A DNA stretch of 64,000 bases from Alitabrizicola rongguiensis (GTDB lineage: Bacteria; Pseudomonadota; Alphaproteobacteria; Rhodobacterales; Rhodobacteraceae), in contig NZ_JAKENF010000003.1 in assembly GCF_021491355.1 (NCBI RefSeq), positions 682,001 through 746,000 on the forward strand. Reading direction: 5' to 3'. Positions 31,992 to 40,330 of this stretch are shown here, piece after piece; positions within the stretch are counted from its first letter, which is position 1; each line of letters opens with the position of its first letter. The translations under genes and the position numbers were made by a program. The notes beneath the pieces were generated by a model. The model had not been told where the DNA came from and ran no database searches. It saw only the letters and a list, made by a program, of their open reading frames with translations.

Positions 31992-34034
31992 ATGTCTGAC
32001 GACGCACTCGTGATCTTCACCCCCTCGGGCAAGCGCGGCCGTTTCGCGCTTGGCACGCCGGTCCTGACCGCGGCACGGCAGTTGGGCGTCGACCTCGATT
32101 CCGTGTGCGGCGGGCGCGGCATCTGCTCGAAATGCCAGATCACGCCAGGCTATGGCGAATTCCCGAAGCACGGCGTTACCGTCCATGAGGGTGCGCTGTC
32201 CGACTGGAACGCGGTCGAGGACCGCTACGACCGCATCCGCGGTCTGCCGAAGGGCCGCCGCCTGGGCTGCCAGGCCAAGGTCATGGGTGACATCGTCATC
32301 GACGTGCCGCCGGAAAGCCAGGTCCACAAGCAGGTCATCCGCAAGTCGGCAACCGAGCGGGTCATCGCCATGGATCCCGCCACGCGGCTTCTCTATGTCG
32401 AGGTCGAGGAACCCGACATGCACGAACCGACCGGCGATTTCGAGCGGCTTGCCCGGGCGCTCGACGCGCAATGGCAGGTCAAGGATGTCGAAGCCGACCT
32501 CGCCCTGCTCCGCCGCCTTCAGCCCGCCCTGCGCAAAGGCGAGTGGAAGGTGACGGTCGCGCTGCACCAGGGCCACCGCGATGCCCGTCCGCGCATTCTC
32601 GACATCTGGCCGGGCTTCCACGAGGGGCCGCTTCTGGGCCTTGCCATCGACCTCGGCTCCACCACCATCGCCGCGCATCTTTGCGATCTGTCGGACGGGC
32701 GCGTGCTGGCCTCTTCCGGCCTGATGAACCCGCAGATCCGCTTCGGCGAGGACCTGATGAGCCGGGTCAGCTACGCGATGATGAATCCCGGCGGCGATCA
32801 GGAAATGACAGCTGCGGTCCGGCAGGCCCTGAACACGCTCGTCACCGCGATTGCGGAGGAAGCCAAGGTTGAGGCTACGGCGATCTACGAGATCGTCTTC
32901 GTCTGCAACCCGGTGATGCACCACCTTCTCCTCGGCATCGACCCGGTCGAACTCGGTCAGGCGCCCTTCGCGCTCGCAACCTCGGGGAGCCTCGACCTCG
33001 ATGCGCGCGACCTTGACCTGACTTCGGTCAACCGCGAGGCGCGAGTTTATGTGTTGCCCTGCATCGCCGGCCATGTCGGCGCCGACTGCGCTGCTGTGGC
33101 GCTGTCGGAAGAGCCGAACAAATCCAAGGACATGGTGCTGATCGTCGATGTCGGCACCAATGCCGAGCTGCTCTTGGGAAACGAGACGCGGGTGCTTGCC
33201 TGTTCCTCGCCGACGGGCCCCGCCTTCGAGGGCGCGCAGATTTCCTCGGGCCAGCGCGCGGCCCCCGGCGCAATCGAGCGGGTCGAGATCGATCCGGTCA
33301 CCAAGGAGCCACGCTTCCGCGTGATCGGCAGCGACCTCTGGTCGGACGATCCGGGCTTTGCCGAAGCCACGAAGACCACCGGCGTCACCGGCATCTGCGG
33401 CTCGGGCATCATCGAGGCGGTCGCCGAGATGCGCATGGCGGGCCTTGTCGATCCCGGTGGCCTGATTGGCAGCGCCGAACAGACCGGCACTGACCGCTCG
33501 ATCCCCTATGGCCGGACGCACAGCTACCTCGTCTACGACGGCAGCGAGAGCGGCGGACCGAAGATCATGGTCACGCAGGGCGACATCCGCGCGATCCAGC
33601 TGGCCAAGTCGGCGCTCTATGCCGGGGCACGGCTGCTGATGGACGAGATGGGCGTCGACAAGGTCGACAAGGTCACGCTGGCAGGGGCCTTCGGTGCGCA
33701 TATCAGCCCCAAACACGCGATGGTGCTGGGGATGATCCCCGACGTGCCGCTCGACCATGTGATATCGGCCGGCAACGCCGCCGGCACGGGTGCGCGCATC
33801 GCTCTGTGCAACAAGGCGTCACGGGCGGCGATCGAGGAAACGGTCCACCACATCCACAAGGTCGAGACCGCGATCGAGCCGCGCTTTCAGGAGCATTTCG
33901 TCAATGCCAACGCCATTCCCCATGCCGTCGATCCCTTCCCGGAACTCGGCAAGGTGGTCAGCTTGCCCGAGGTGAGCTTCAACACCGGCGGCGGTGGCGG
34001 CGCCGATGGCGGGCGGCGGCGGCGGCGCGGATGA
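31992..34034 (+). CDS. Corrinoid activation protein: 2Fe-2S ferredoxin plus ASKHA domain (RamA/RACo type, DUF4445)
   Basis: A 680-residue protein that reactivates oxidised corrinoid cofactors by ATP-driven one-electron reduction. The N-terminal ferredoxin domain has cysteines 39, 45, 48 and 93 (CGGRGICSKC and LGCQAK), a plant-type 2Fe-2S pattern. A linker follows, then the ASKHA ATPase domain with LAIDLGSTTIAAHLC near residue 217, LIVDVGTNAELLLGN near 383 and SSGQRAAPGAIE near 418. The C-terminus is a Gly/Arg tail (GGGGGADGGRRRRRG). It completes the corrinoid methyl-transfer cluster and would replace the reactivation domain of one-piece MetH. Confidence 0.9.
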   Translation: MSDDALVIFTPSGKRGRFALGTPVLTAARQLGVDLDSVCGGRGICSKCQITPGYGEFPKHGVTVHEGALSDWNAVEDRYDRIRGLPKGRRLGCQAKVMGDIVIDVPPESQVHKQVIRKSATERVIAMDPATRLLYVEVEEPDMHEPTGDFERLARALDAQWQVKDVEADLALLRRLQPALRKGEWKVTVALHQGHRDARPRILDIWPGFHEGPLLGLAIDLGSTTIAAHLCDLSDGRVLASSGLMNPQIRFGEDLMSRVSYAMMNPGGDQEMTAAVRQALNTLVTAIAEEAKVEATAIYEIVFVCNPVMHHLLLGIDPVELGQAPFALATSGSLDLDARDLDLTSVNREARVYVLPCIAGHVGADCAAVALSEEPNKSKDMVLIVDVGTNAELLLGNETRVLACSSPTGPAFEGAQISSGQRAAPGAIERVEIDPVTKEPRFRVIGSDLWSDDPGFAEATKTTGVTGICGSGIIEAVAEMRMAGLVDPGGLIGSAEQTGTDRSIPYGRTHSYLVYDGSESGGPKIMVTQGDIRAIQLAKSALYAGARLLMDEMGVDKVDKVTLAGAFGAHISPKHAMVLGMIPDVPLDHVISAGNAAGTGARIALCNKASRAAIEETVHHIHKVETAIEPRFQEHFVNANAIPHAVDPFPELGKVVSLPEVSFNTGGGGGADGGRRRRRG

Positions 34035-34098
34035 CGGTTTCGCGGCGGATCGGAACCCGCTAGTCTGGTGCGATCCGCTAAGAAAGATCGCCCGCCGC

Positions 34099-34647
34099 AT
34101 GACGAACGACGATCCCCTGGCCCCCCTCCTGTCGCGTGTCGCGGATGGTGATCGGGCGGCCTTCCGGGCGCTCTATGCTGCGGCATCGGCGAAACTCTTC
34201 GGCGTCGCGCTTCGTATCCTCGGCACGAGGTCCGAGGCAGAGGATGCGTTACAGGAAGTGTTCACCAGGGTATGGCTCAATGCCCGACGCTTCGATCCGG
34301 CAAAGGGGCGTGGCATGACGTGGCTGATCGCCATCGCCCGCAACCATGCAATCGATCGGCTGCGCGCCCGCCCAACCACGCCGGTATCGCAGGATGACTC
34401 GGTTCTCGAGCTTGTCGCCGATGACCGGCCTGGCGCCGAGGATCGCATCGTCGCCTTGGGCGAAAGCCGCCGGATCGCCGATTGTATGGGGGAACTCGAG
34501 CCCGACCGGGCGGCGGCGATCACGGGCGCCTATCTGAATGGCCAGTCCTACCAGGAGCTCGCCGAACGGTTCGGCGTTCCGCTCAACACGATGCGGACCT
34601 GGCTCCGCCGCAGCCTGCAAAGGCTGAAGGAGTGCATGGAGCGATGA
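34099..34647 (+). CDS. ECF-type sigma factor (SigK-like)
   Basis: A 182-residue group IV sigma factor with region 2 (AFRALYAAASAKLFGVALRILG, AEDALQEVFTRVWLNA, WLIAIARNHAIDRLR) and region 4 (AYLNGQSYQELAERFGVPLNTMRTWLRRSLQRLKE). The start MTNDDPLAPLL is chosen by family comparison; the open frame before it overlaps the activator gene. Its stop overlaps the start of the anti-sigma gene (ATGA at 34644-34647). With the RskA-like anti-sigma factor and the fasciclin gene it forms a trio parallel to sigK, rskA and mpt70/mpt83 of mycobacteria. Confidence 0.88.
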   Translation: MTNDDPLAPLLSRVADGDRAAFRALYAAASAKLFGVALRILGTRSEAEDALQEVFTRVWLNARRFDPAKGRGMTWLIAIARNHAIDRLRARPTTPVSQDDSVLELVADDRPGAEDRIVALGESRRIADCMGELEPDRAAAITGAYLNGQSYQELAERFGVPLNTMRTWLRRSLQRLKECMER

Positions 34648-35312
34648 GCGACCGTGACCTGCCCCCACCCGATGACGATCCGGACGCACTGGCCGCGGAA
34701 TATGTGCTGGGCCTGCTCGACCCGGCAGGGCGGGCGGCAGCCGAGGCGCGGATCCGGATCGACGCGGGCTTTGCCGCGCTCGTCGATCAATGGACTGAGC
34801 GACTTGCGCCCCTGAACGCCGGATTTGCTCCGGTTCCGCCGCCCGACTTGCTGCCCCGGATCGAAGCGCGGCTGTTCCCGGCTCTGCCACGGCGCCGATG
34901 GGCCGGTTGGCGTTTCCTTGCCGGGGTGGTGACGGCCGCGATGGTGGGACTCGCGATCCTGGTCTTCAGCGGGCCGCCCGCACCGCCCGGACCCATCCTG
35001 ACAGCCGAGTTACGGGCCGAAACGCAGCCGCTTCTCTTCGAAGCCCGCTACGATGGCAGTGCAGGTACAGTCACGCTGACAAGGCGCAGCGGCGCGGGGG
35101 CAGAAGCGGGCCGCGACTATGAACTGTGGTCGATCGGGGCCGACGGCATCCCGGCCTCGCTTGGACTTCTTCGCGGTGAGGAGATCACCCTGCCCGCCCC
35201 GGCGCTTGGACCGGGCATGGTGCTTGCAGTCAGCCTCGAGCCCGCAGGCGGCTCGACCACGGGCCAGCCGACTGGCCCGGTGCTGGTGACCGGCGCGCTG
35301 ATCAACGGATAA
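34644..35312 (+). CDS. Membrane-bound anti-sigma factor (RskA-like)
   Basis: A 222-residue anti-sigma factor. An N-terminal cytoplasmic helical domain (ALAAEYVLGLLDPAGRAAAEARI, residues 13-35), one membrane helix near residues 92-113 (FLAGVVTAAMVGLAILVFSG) and a periplasmic domain with the RskA C-terminal pattern (RDYELWSIGADGIPASLGLL). The zinc-binding HxxxCxxC motif of many anti-sigma factors is absent, as in RskA. It is translationally coupled to the sigma-factor gene and probably holds it at the membrane until a signal arrives. Confidence 0.87.
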   Translation: MSDRDLPPPDDDPDALAAEYVLGLLDPAGRAAAEARIRIDAGFAALVDQWTERLAPLNAGFAPVPPPDLLPRIEARLFPALPRRRWAGWRFLAGVVTAAMVGLAILVFSGPPAPPGPILTAELRAETQPLLFEARYDGSAGTVTLTRRSGAGAEAGRDYELWSIGADGIPASLGLLRGEEITLPAPALGPGMVLAVSLEPAGGSTTGQPTGPVLVTGALING

Positions 35313-35337
35313 CGAAAGCGTGATCTGGCAAGCGGTC

Positions 35338-35366
35338 TGAAACTTCTCCGCCGAAGCCTCCGTAGC
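35338..35366 (+). promoter_or_regulatory. Possible ECF-type promoter before the fasciclin gene
   Basis: GAAAC (35339-35343) and CGTAGC (35361-35366) are 17 bases apart, near the general ECF pattern of an AAC-containing -35 and a CGT-containing -10. It could be the target of the adjacent sigma factor. The match is loose. Confidence 0.25.
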
Positions 35367-35421
35367 TGCTGATGCAAGGGCGATCCCCCGCCCGGCATCA
35401 TACAGAGAGAGGAGAATTTCG

Positions 35422-35976
35422 ATGACCTTCACAATCCGGAGCGTGACGGCGGCCGCAGCCCTTTGCCTGACGACCAGCCTGGCCCTTGCGGCGAACCCGA
35501 TGGTCGGTGGCGCGGCGATGTATGACACCAAGACCATCGTCCAGAATGCCGTGAACTCCGCCGATCACACCACGCTGGTCGCGGCGGTCAAGGCGGCTGA
35601 CCTTGTCGATACGCTGAACGGCCCCGGCCCCTTCACTGTCTTCGCACCGACCAACGAAGCCTTCGCGAAACTGCCGGCGGGCACGGTTGAGAACCTGCTG
35701 AAGCCGGAAAACAAGGAGATGCTGACCAAGATCCTGACCTGCCATGTGGTCGCCGGTGACATCACCTCGGCCAAGATCTTGGACATGCTGAAGCAGGGCA
35801 ATGCGATCAAGGTCAAGACGGTCGGCGGCTGCGAGTACACGATCATGGCCAAGGGCGACAAGATCATGGTCAAGGACGGCATGAACGATGTCGCCACCGT
35901 CACCATCGCCGACGTGATGCAGTCGAACGGTGTGATCCACGTCATCGACACTGTGCTTCTGCCGCCGAAGATGTAA
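35422..35976 (+). CDS. Secreted fasciclin (FAS1) domain protein
   Basis: A 184-residue exported protein with a signal peptide (residues 1-23, hydrophobic VTAAAALCLTTSLALAA) and one FAS1 domain. The H1 motif is GPFTVFAPTNEAFAKLP near residue 70 and the H2 motif VIHVIDTVLLPP is at the end. Two cysteines (CHVVAG, GGCEYT) may pair. FAS1 proteins mediate adhesion at the cell surface or matrix. A good AGAGAGGAG site precedes the ATG. Position after the sigma/anti-sigma pair suggests that it is their main target. Confidence 0.9.
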   Translation: MTFTIRSVTAAAALCLTTSLALAANPMVGGAAMYDTKTIVQNAVNSADHTTLVAAVKAADLVDTLNGPGPFTVFAPTNEAFAKLPAGTVENLLKPENKEMLTKILTCHVVAGDITSAKILDMLKQGNAIKVKTVGGCEYTIMAKGDKIMVKDGMNDVATVTIADVMQSNGVIHVIDTVLLPPKM

Positions 35977-36160
35977 GCGGCGCGCCAGACTTCGCCCGGT
36001 CCTGTTTCTGCCGGCCGGGCGGAGTGGGCCGCGCAATTGCCTGAGTCCGGACCTGCCATTCCACGATCACGAAATTCGGACCCGCAGCGCGGCACTTTCC
36101 ACCAGCAGTTCCGGGCCGGTCCTGCCCCCAGGACGTTGCACCGCAAGCCCGGAAATGCCG

Positions 36161-36190
36161 ACGGGGCGCCTCCGATCGAAGGCGCCCCGT
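36161..36190. terminator. Bidirectional terminator-like hairpin
   Basis: ACGGGGCGCCT (36161-36171) and AGGCGCCCCGT (36180-36190) form a perfect eleven-base stem with an eight-base loop. It lies between the convergent fasciclin and aminotransferase genes. T-runs on both sides are weak. Confidence 0.6.
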
Positions 36191-36225
36191 TGCTGTTTCT
36201 CCCTGCCGGACTTGGCCGGTCTTCG

Positions 36226-37623
36226 TTACGCGGCGGCCTTCAGCCAGCCGTCGGCCTTCAGCGCCGCATAGGTCTCGTCGAGCGATTTCCAGGCGCGCTC
36301 GATGAGCACGTCGATTTCCGACGGCTCGATGACCAGGGGCGGCGAGATGATCATGCGGTCACCGACGTGGCGCATGATGAGGTCGTTGGCAAAGCAGCGC
36401 TCGCGGCAACGATAGCCGACCTTGCCTTCGTCGGTGGCGAACTTGGCGCGGGTGGCCTTGTTCGGGGTCAGCGCGATCGAGCCCATCAGGCCGACGAGCT
36501 TGGCCTCGCCGACCAGCGGGTGCTCGGTCAGGCTTTGCCATTTCACCGCGAGATAGGGATTGGCCACGTCGCGGACGTGATCGACGATCTTCTCTTCCTG
36601 CATGATCCGCAGGTTCTCCAGCGCCACGGCCGCGGCCACCGGGTGACCCGAATAGGTGTAGCCGTGGTTGAAGTCGCCCGCGCCGCCGACGGTCGCCGCC
36701 ACCTCGTCACAGACGATCGACCCGCCGATCGGCTGGTAGCCCGAGCTGAGGCCCTTGGCGATGGTCATGATATGCGGGCGGATGTTGAAGGTCTCCGACC
36801 CGAACCAGTTGCCGGTGCGGCCGAAACCGGTGATGACCTCGTCGGCGATCAGCAGGATGCCGTACTTGTCGACGATGCGCTGGATTTCCGGCCAGTAGGT
36901 CGAGGGCGGAACGATCACGCCGCCGGCGCCCTGGATCGGCTCGCCGATGAAGGCCGCGACATTCTCGACGCCAAGCTCAAGGATCTTCTCTTCCAGCTGG
37001 CGCGCACGGGCCAGACCGAATTCCTCGGGCGACATGTCGCCGCCCTGGGCCCACCAGTTCGGCTCGTCGATATGGACGATGCCTTCGATCTTGCCGCCAT
37101 GGGCATGGATCGACTTCATCCCGCCGAGCGAACCGCCGCCGAGGGTCGAGCCGTGATAGCCGTTCCAGCGACCGATGATCGTGCGCTTTTCGGGCTGGCC
37201 CTTGACCTGCCAGTAGCGGCGGACGAGGCGGATGTTGGTGTCATTGGCCTCCGAGCCCGAACCGGCGAAGAAGACGTGGTTCAGATCGCCCGGGGCAAGC
37301 TCGGCGAGCTTGGCGGCCAGCGCGATGGCCGGAACATGGGTGGTCTGGAAGAAGGTGTTGTAATAGCTCAGTTCTTCCATCTGGCGGGCAGCGGCCTCGG
37401 CCAGTTCCTTGCGGCCGTAGCCGATGTTCACGCACCACAGGCCTGCCATGGCGTCGAGGATCTTGTGGCCCTCGCTGTCCTTCAGCCACACGCCCTTGGC
37501 CGAAGTGATGACGCGTGCCCCCTTCTGGGCCAGTTCCGCATTCGCGGTGAAGGGATGCATGTGATGCGCGGCGTCGAGGCGCTGCAGCTCGGCGGTCGGC
37601 AGGTGGTTGGTGATCTTGTTCAT
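36226..37623 (-). CDS. Class III omega-transaminase (amine/diamine:pyruvate type)
   Basis: A 465-residue PLP-dependent aminotransferase. Landmarks are the N-terminal HHMHPFTANAELAQKGARV, the cofactor-phosphate segment FFAGSGSEANDTNIRL, NGYHGSTLGG, IADEVITGFGRTGNWFG and the PLP lysine in IAKGLSSGYQPIGG. It resembles broad-range amine:pyruvate transaminases of roseobacters and SpuC-type polyamine enzymes. The exact amine cannot be given. The start MNKITNHLP is chosen by similarity; the frame upstream to 37698 is promoter DNA with two TGATCA-centred palindromes. A GntR regulator gene lies directly upstream. Confidence 0.85.
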   Translation of the reverse strand: MNKITNHLPTAELQRLDAAHHMHPFTANAELAQKGARVITSAKGVWLKDSEGHKILDAMAGLWCVNIGYGRKELAEAAARQMEELSYYNTFFQTTHVPAIALAAKLAELAPGDLNHVFFAGSGSEANDTNIRLVRRYWQVKGQPEKRTIIGRWNGYHGSTLGGGSLGGMKSIHAHGGKIEGIVHIDEPNWWAQGGDMSPEEFGLARARQLEEKILELGVENVAAFIGEPIQGAGGVIVPPSTYWPEIQRIVDKYGILLIADEVITGFGRTGNWFGSETFNIRPHIMTIAKGLSSGYQPIGGSIVCDEVAATVGGAGDFNHGYTYSGHPVAAAVALENLRIMQEEKIVDHVRDVANPYLAVKWQSLTEHPLVGEAKLVGLMGSIALTPNKATRAKFATDEGKVGYRCRERCFANDLIMRHVGDRMIISPPLVIEPSEIDVLIERAWKSLDETYAALKADGWLKAAA

Positions 37624-37714
37624 GGCATCCTCGGACTTGGTCCGGGCGCGGACAGGCCGCCCTGGCCCCCTGCCCCGGTTCGGCGCCGGAATCGGCACCT
37701 CTCATGCTGCGACA

Positions 37715-37754
37715 ATATGATCAAAACCGACCGTCGCGCAAGATTTGATCAAAT
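37715..37754. promoter_or_regulatory. Paired GntR-type operators upstream of the transaminase gene
   Basis: ATTTGATCAAAT (37743-37754) is a perfect twelve-base palindrome. ATATGATCAAAA (37715-37726) matches it at ten of twelve positions, with centres 28 bases apart. A third copy lies before the GntR gene. They are the likely binding sites of that regulator. Confidence 0.55.
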
Positions 37755-37776
37755 TATTTCTGCACCGCCCCGAGGC

Positions 37777-38436
37777 TCAGACTTCGCCCGCCTTGAGCGC
37801 CGCCCGCACCTGTTCGACGCCCTGCTCGATGTCTTTCTCGATGGCCTTCGAGAGGGCGGCGAAATCGCCTGCGCGCAGTGCAGCCAGCGCCTCTTCATGC
37901 TGGTCGGGCAGGTTCTGCGCCCCGATCCGGGCGCAAACGACACGGAGCGCCGGGCCAAAGCGCAGCCAGAGCGAGCGGGCCATGTCGTTCAGCACATTGG
38001 CCTCGGCGGCATCGTAGAGCGTAAAGTGAAAGCGGGTATTGCCTTCGAGATAATCGTGCACGTCCCCGCGTTCGATCGCCGCATCGATGCCGTGGTCGAT
38101 GCGTTCCAGCCCGTCGATCTGCTCGGCGCTCAGGCGCGGCCCGGCCAGTTCGGCGAGCTTGGGCTCGATGGTCAGCCGGGCGAAGGCGATCTGGTCGAGC
38201 AGCGTCTCGGTCATCGGCGGCACCACGACGCGACGGTTGCCCTGCAACAGCAGCGCCCCTTCGGCGGTCAGGCGGCGGATCGCCTCGCGCACCGGCGTCA
38301 TGCCGGCGTCGAGGTCGCGGATCAGGCCCTGGATCGTCACCGGCTGGCCCGGTTCGAGCACGCCAAAAAGCACCATGTCGCGCAAGCGGCCGTAGGTGAC
38401 CTCATGCGTCGGGATGTTGCGATCTTCAGCGTTCAT
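37777..38436 (-). CDS. GntR family regulator (FadR/FCD subfamily)
   Basis: A 219-residue repressor-type protein. The winged-helix domain covers residues 10-75 (VTYGRLRDMVLFGVLEPGQPVTIQGL, GMTPVREAIRRLTAEGAL), followed by an all-helical FCD ligand domain with metal-site-like residues (ARLTIEPKLAEL, NTRFHFTLYDAA). It reads into the transaminase gene and is flanked by TGATCA-centred palindromes on both sides, indicating self-regulation and control of the transaminase. The inducer is probably an amine or a related metabolite, which is inference. Confidence 0.88.
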   Translation of the reverse strand: MNAEDRNIPTHEVTYGRLRDMVLFGVLEPGQPVTIQGLIRDLDAGMTPVREAIRRLTAEGALLLQGNRRVVVPPMTETLLDQIAFARLTIEPKLAELAGPRLSAEQIDGLERIDHGIDAAIERGDVHDYLEGNTRFHFTLYDAAEANVLNDMARSLWLRFGPALRVVCARIGAQNLPDQHEEALAALRAGDFAALSKAIEKDIEQGVEQVRAALKAGEV

Positions 38437-38460
38437 GCGCGCTACCTCGGGCACTCGGGA

Positions 38461-38472
38461 ATTTGATCAATT
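38461..38472. promoter_or_regulatory. GntR-type operator upstream of the regulator gene
   Basis: ATTTGATCAATT matches the perfect palindrome at 37743-37754 except for one base. It lies 25 bases before the regulator start, a position suited to autoregulation. Confidence 0.5.
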
Positions 38473-38492
38473 AGGCCAAGGCTGCGGCGGGA

Positions 38493-39611
38493 TCAACCGG
38501 CTTTGCCCTGAAGCGCGTCAGTCAGTAGCCGTTTGACCACATCTCCCGGCACGTCGTCGGCGACGAAGGCCTGACCGATCCCCCGCGCGAGAATGAAACG
38601 CAGCCGCCCGTCGATCACCTTCTTGTCCTGCGCCATCAGCGCGAGCAGCGCCTCAGCCCCCGGCAACTCGCCCGGAATGTCGGCAAGGTCGGTCTTCATG
38701 CCCATCGCCTTCAGATGGGCGCGGACCCGGCTTGGCGCCTCCTGCGAACACAGGCCAAGACGCTGGCTGAGTTCGAAGGCCAGAGCGCAGCCAATGGCCA
38801 CACCCTCGCCATGCAGCAATCTGTCGGAATAGCCGGTCGCGGATTCCAGCGCGTGGCAGAAAGTGTGCCCAAGATTGAGAAGCGCGCGCTCGCCCTCCTC
38901 GGTCTCGTCGCGCTCGACGATGCCAGCCTTCATCTCGACCGAACGCAGGACGGCGCGCTGGCGCAGGGCGGCATCGGTCGAAAGTCTCGGCCCCTCGACC
39001 TCGAGCCATTCGAAGAACAAGGGATCGCCGAGCAGGCCGTACTTGACCACCTCGCCATAGCCCGCAAGGAAATCACGGGCCGGCAGCGACTCGAGCACGC
39101 CGATATCGGCCAGCACGAGACTCGGCTGGTGGAAGGCTCCGACAAGGTTCTTGCCCTGAGCGGTGTTGATCCCGGTCTTGCCACCAACCGAGCTGTCCAC
39201 CTGCGCCAGAAGCGAGGTCGGAACCTGCACGAAACGTACGCCCCGGCGCAGGATGGCCGAGGCAAAACCGATCAGGTCGCCGATCACGCCGCCGCCAAGC
39301 GCCACCACGACATCGCGCCGTTCAACCTTCTGCTCCAGCAGCCATTCGGTCGCCCGCGCGAGGTGCGCCCAGTCCTTGGTCCCCTCGCCTGCAGGCAGCA
39401 CCAGCGCCGAGGATGCGATGCCTTCGGCCTCAAGCGCCGCCTGAAGCCGTGCCAGATGCAGGGGCGCGACGCGGTTCTCGGTGACGATCGCCACCCGCTT
39501 GCGCTTCAGGAGACGTACGATCTCGGCCCCGGCGCGATCGATCAGCCCCTCGCCGATGCGCACCTCATAGGACCGCGCCCCAAGCGCGACCGGAACCGTC
39601 TGGATCGTCAT
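38493..39611 (-). CDS. aroB: 3-dehydroquinate synthase
   Basis: A 372-residue NAD- and metal-dependent enzyme of the shikimate pathway that converts DAHP to 3-dehydroquinate. The NAD-binding and active-site blocks VVALGGGVIGDLIGFAS near residue 103 and QVPTSLLAQVDSSVGGKTGIN near 128 are intact, as is the metal-ligand segment LNLGHTFCHALE near 247 (His). The length is usual. The start (39611) is one base from the shikimate kinase stop, giving the common aroK-aroB pair in one transcript. Confidence 0.95.
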   Translation of the reverse strand: MTIQTVPVALGARSYEVRIGEGLIDRAGAEIVRLLKRKRVAIVTENRVAPLHLARLQAALEAEGIASSALVLPAGEGTKDWAHLARATEWLLEQKVERRDVVVALGGGVIGDLIGFASAILRRGVRFVQVPTSLLAQVDSSVGGKTGINTAQGKNLVGAFHQPSLVLADIGVLESLPARDFLAGYGEVVKYGLLGDPLFFEWLEVEGPRLSTDAALRQRAVLRSVEMKAGIVERDETEEGERALLNLGHTFCHALESATGYSDRLLHGEGVAIGCALAFELSQRLGLCSQEAPSRVRAHLKAMGMKTDLADIPGELPGAEALLALMAQDKKVIDGRLRFILARGIGQAFVADDVPGDVVKRLLTDALQGKAG

Positions 39612-39612
39612 G

Positions 39613-40185
39613 TCACTTTCCTTCCCATAGGTCGGGGCGCGCCTGCAGGGCCGTCAGCACTCGTCCAGCCATCTCGTCGACGGAATAGGACGGGCTGCTC
39701 TCGACCGTCACATCAGCCAGCGCATAGATCGGCACCCGCGCCTCGTAGATCGTCCGCAAGGTCTCGCGCGGGTTGGCCGTGCGCAGAAGCGGGCGCGTCG
39801 TCTTGTGGCGGACCCGCTGCCACAGAAGATCAAGATCTGCCTTCAGCCAGACCGATACGCCCTGCTCGGCAACCAGCTTGCGGTTCGTCTCGGCCAGAAA
39901 GGCGCCGCCGCCGGTCGACAGGATGCAGGGCTCGCCGCGCAGCAGGCGGGCCAGCACCTCGGTTTCCCGCGCCCGGAAGAACGGCTCGCCGTCACGCTCG
40001 AAGATCTCGGCGATCGAGCGATGGGCGGCGCGGACGATTTCCTCGTCCGAATCGAGGAAGGGCACGCCCAGCATCCGGGCCAGCGCCGTACCGACGGCCG
40101 TCTTGCCGGCGCCCATCATTCCCACCATCACGACGGTTTTGTTCAGCCGTCCACCCAATTTCGGCAGCGTCCCGCGCAAGTTCAA
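39613..40185 (-). CDS. aroK: Shikimate kinase
   Basis: A 190-residue P-loop kinase that phosphorylates shikimate. Walker A is GMMGAGKTAVG near residues 22-32, followed by FLDSDEEI, RDGEPFFRARE, STGGGAF and RPLL substrate and lid segments. There is no ATG at the expected place; TTG 40185 with an AAGG site seven bases upstream gives MNLRGTLPKLGGRLNKTVV, and an internal ATG just before GMMGAGKT would cut the first strand. The frame is open far upstream, but those residues are not kinase-like. It is followed by aroB. Confidence 0.88.
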   Translation of the reverse strand: MNLRGTLPKLGGRLNKTVVMVGMMGAGKTAVGTALARMLGVPFLDSDEEIVRAAHRSIAEIFERDGEPFFRARETEVLARLLRGEPCILSTGGGAFLAETNRKLVAEQGVSVWLKADLDLLWQRVRHKTTRPLLRTANPRETLRTIYEARVPIYALADVTVESSPSYSVDEMAGRVLTALQARPDLWEGK

Positions 40186-40330
40186 CTTTCTGCCTTGAAT
40201 GGCGTGAAGTCGCAGAGAATGCCATATATATTCGCACCGCTCGACATCGAGACCCGGAACGGGCATGGGAGCGGCAGGCGATGCCCCGCGCATCGCAGGC
40301 TGACAAGAAACGGAACAAGGCAAGGCAGGC

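Noticed and set aside
31773-33758. Open frame of 661 codons antisense to the corrinoid activator gene
   Set aside because: It has shadow composition and crosses an intergenic region with palindromes; the activator has intact ferredoxin and ASKHA motifs.
36037-38466. Open frame of 809 codons on the + strand over the transaminase and GntR genes
   Set aside because: It is antisense to two well-recognised genes, has composition typical of a GC-rich shadow frame, and shows no domain.
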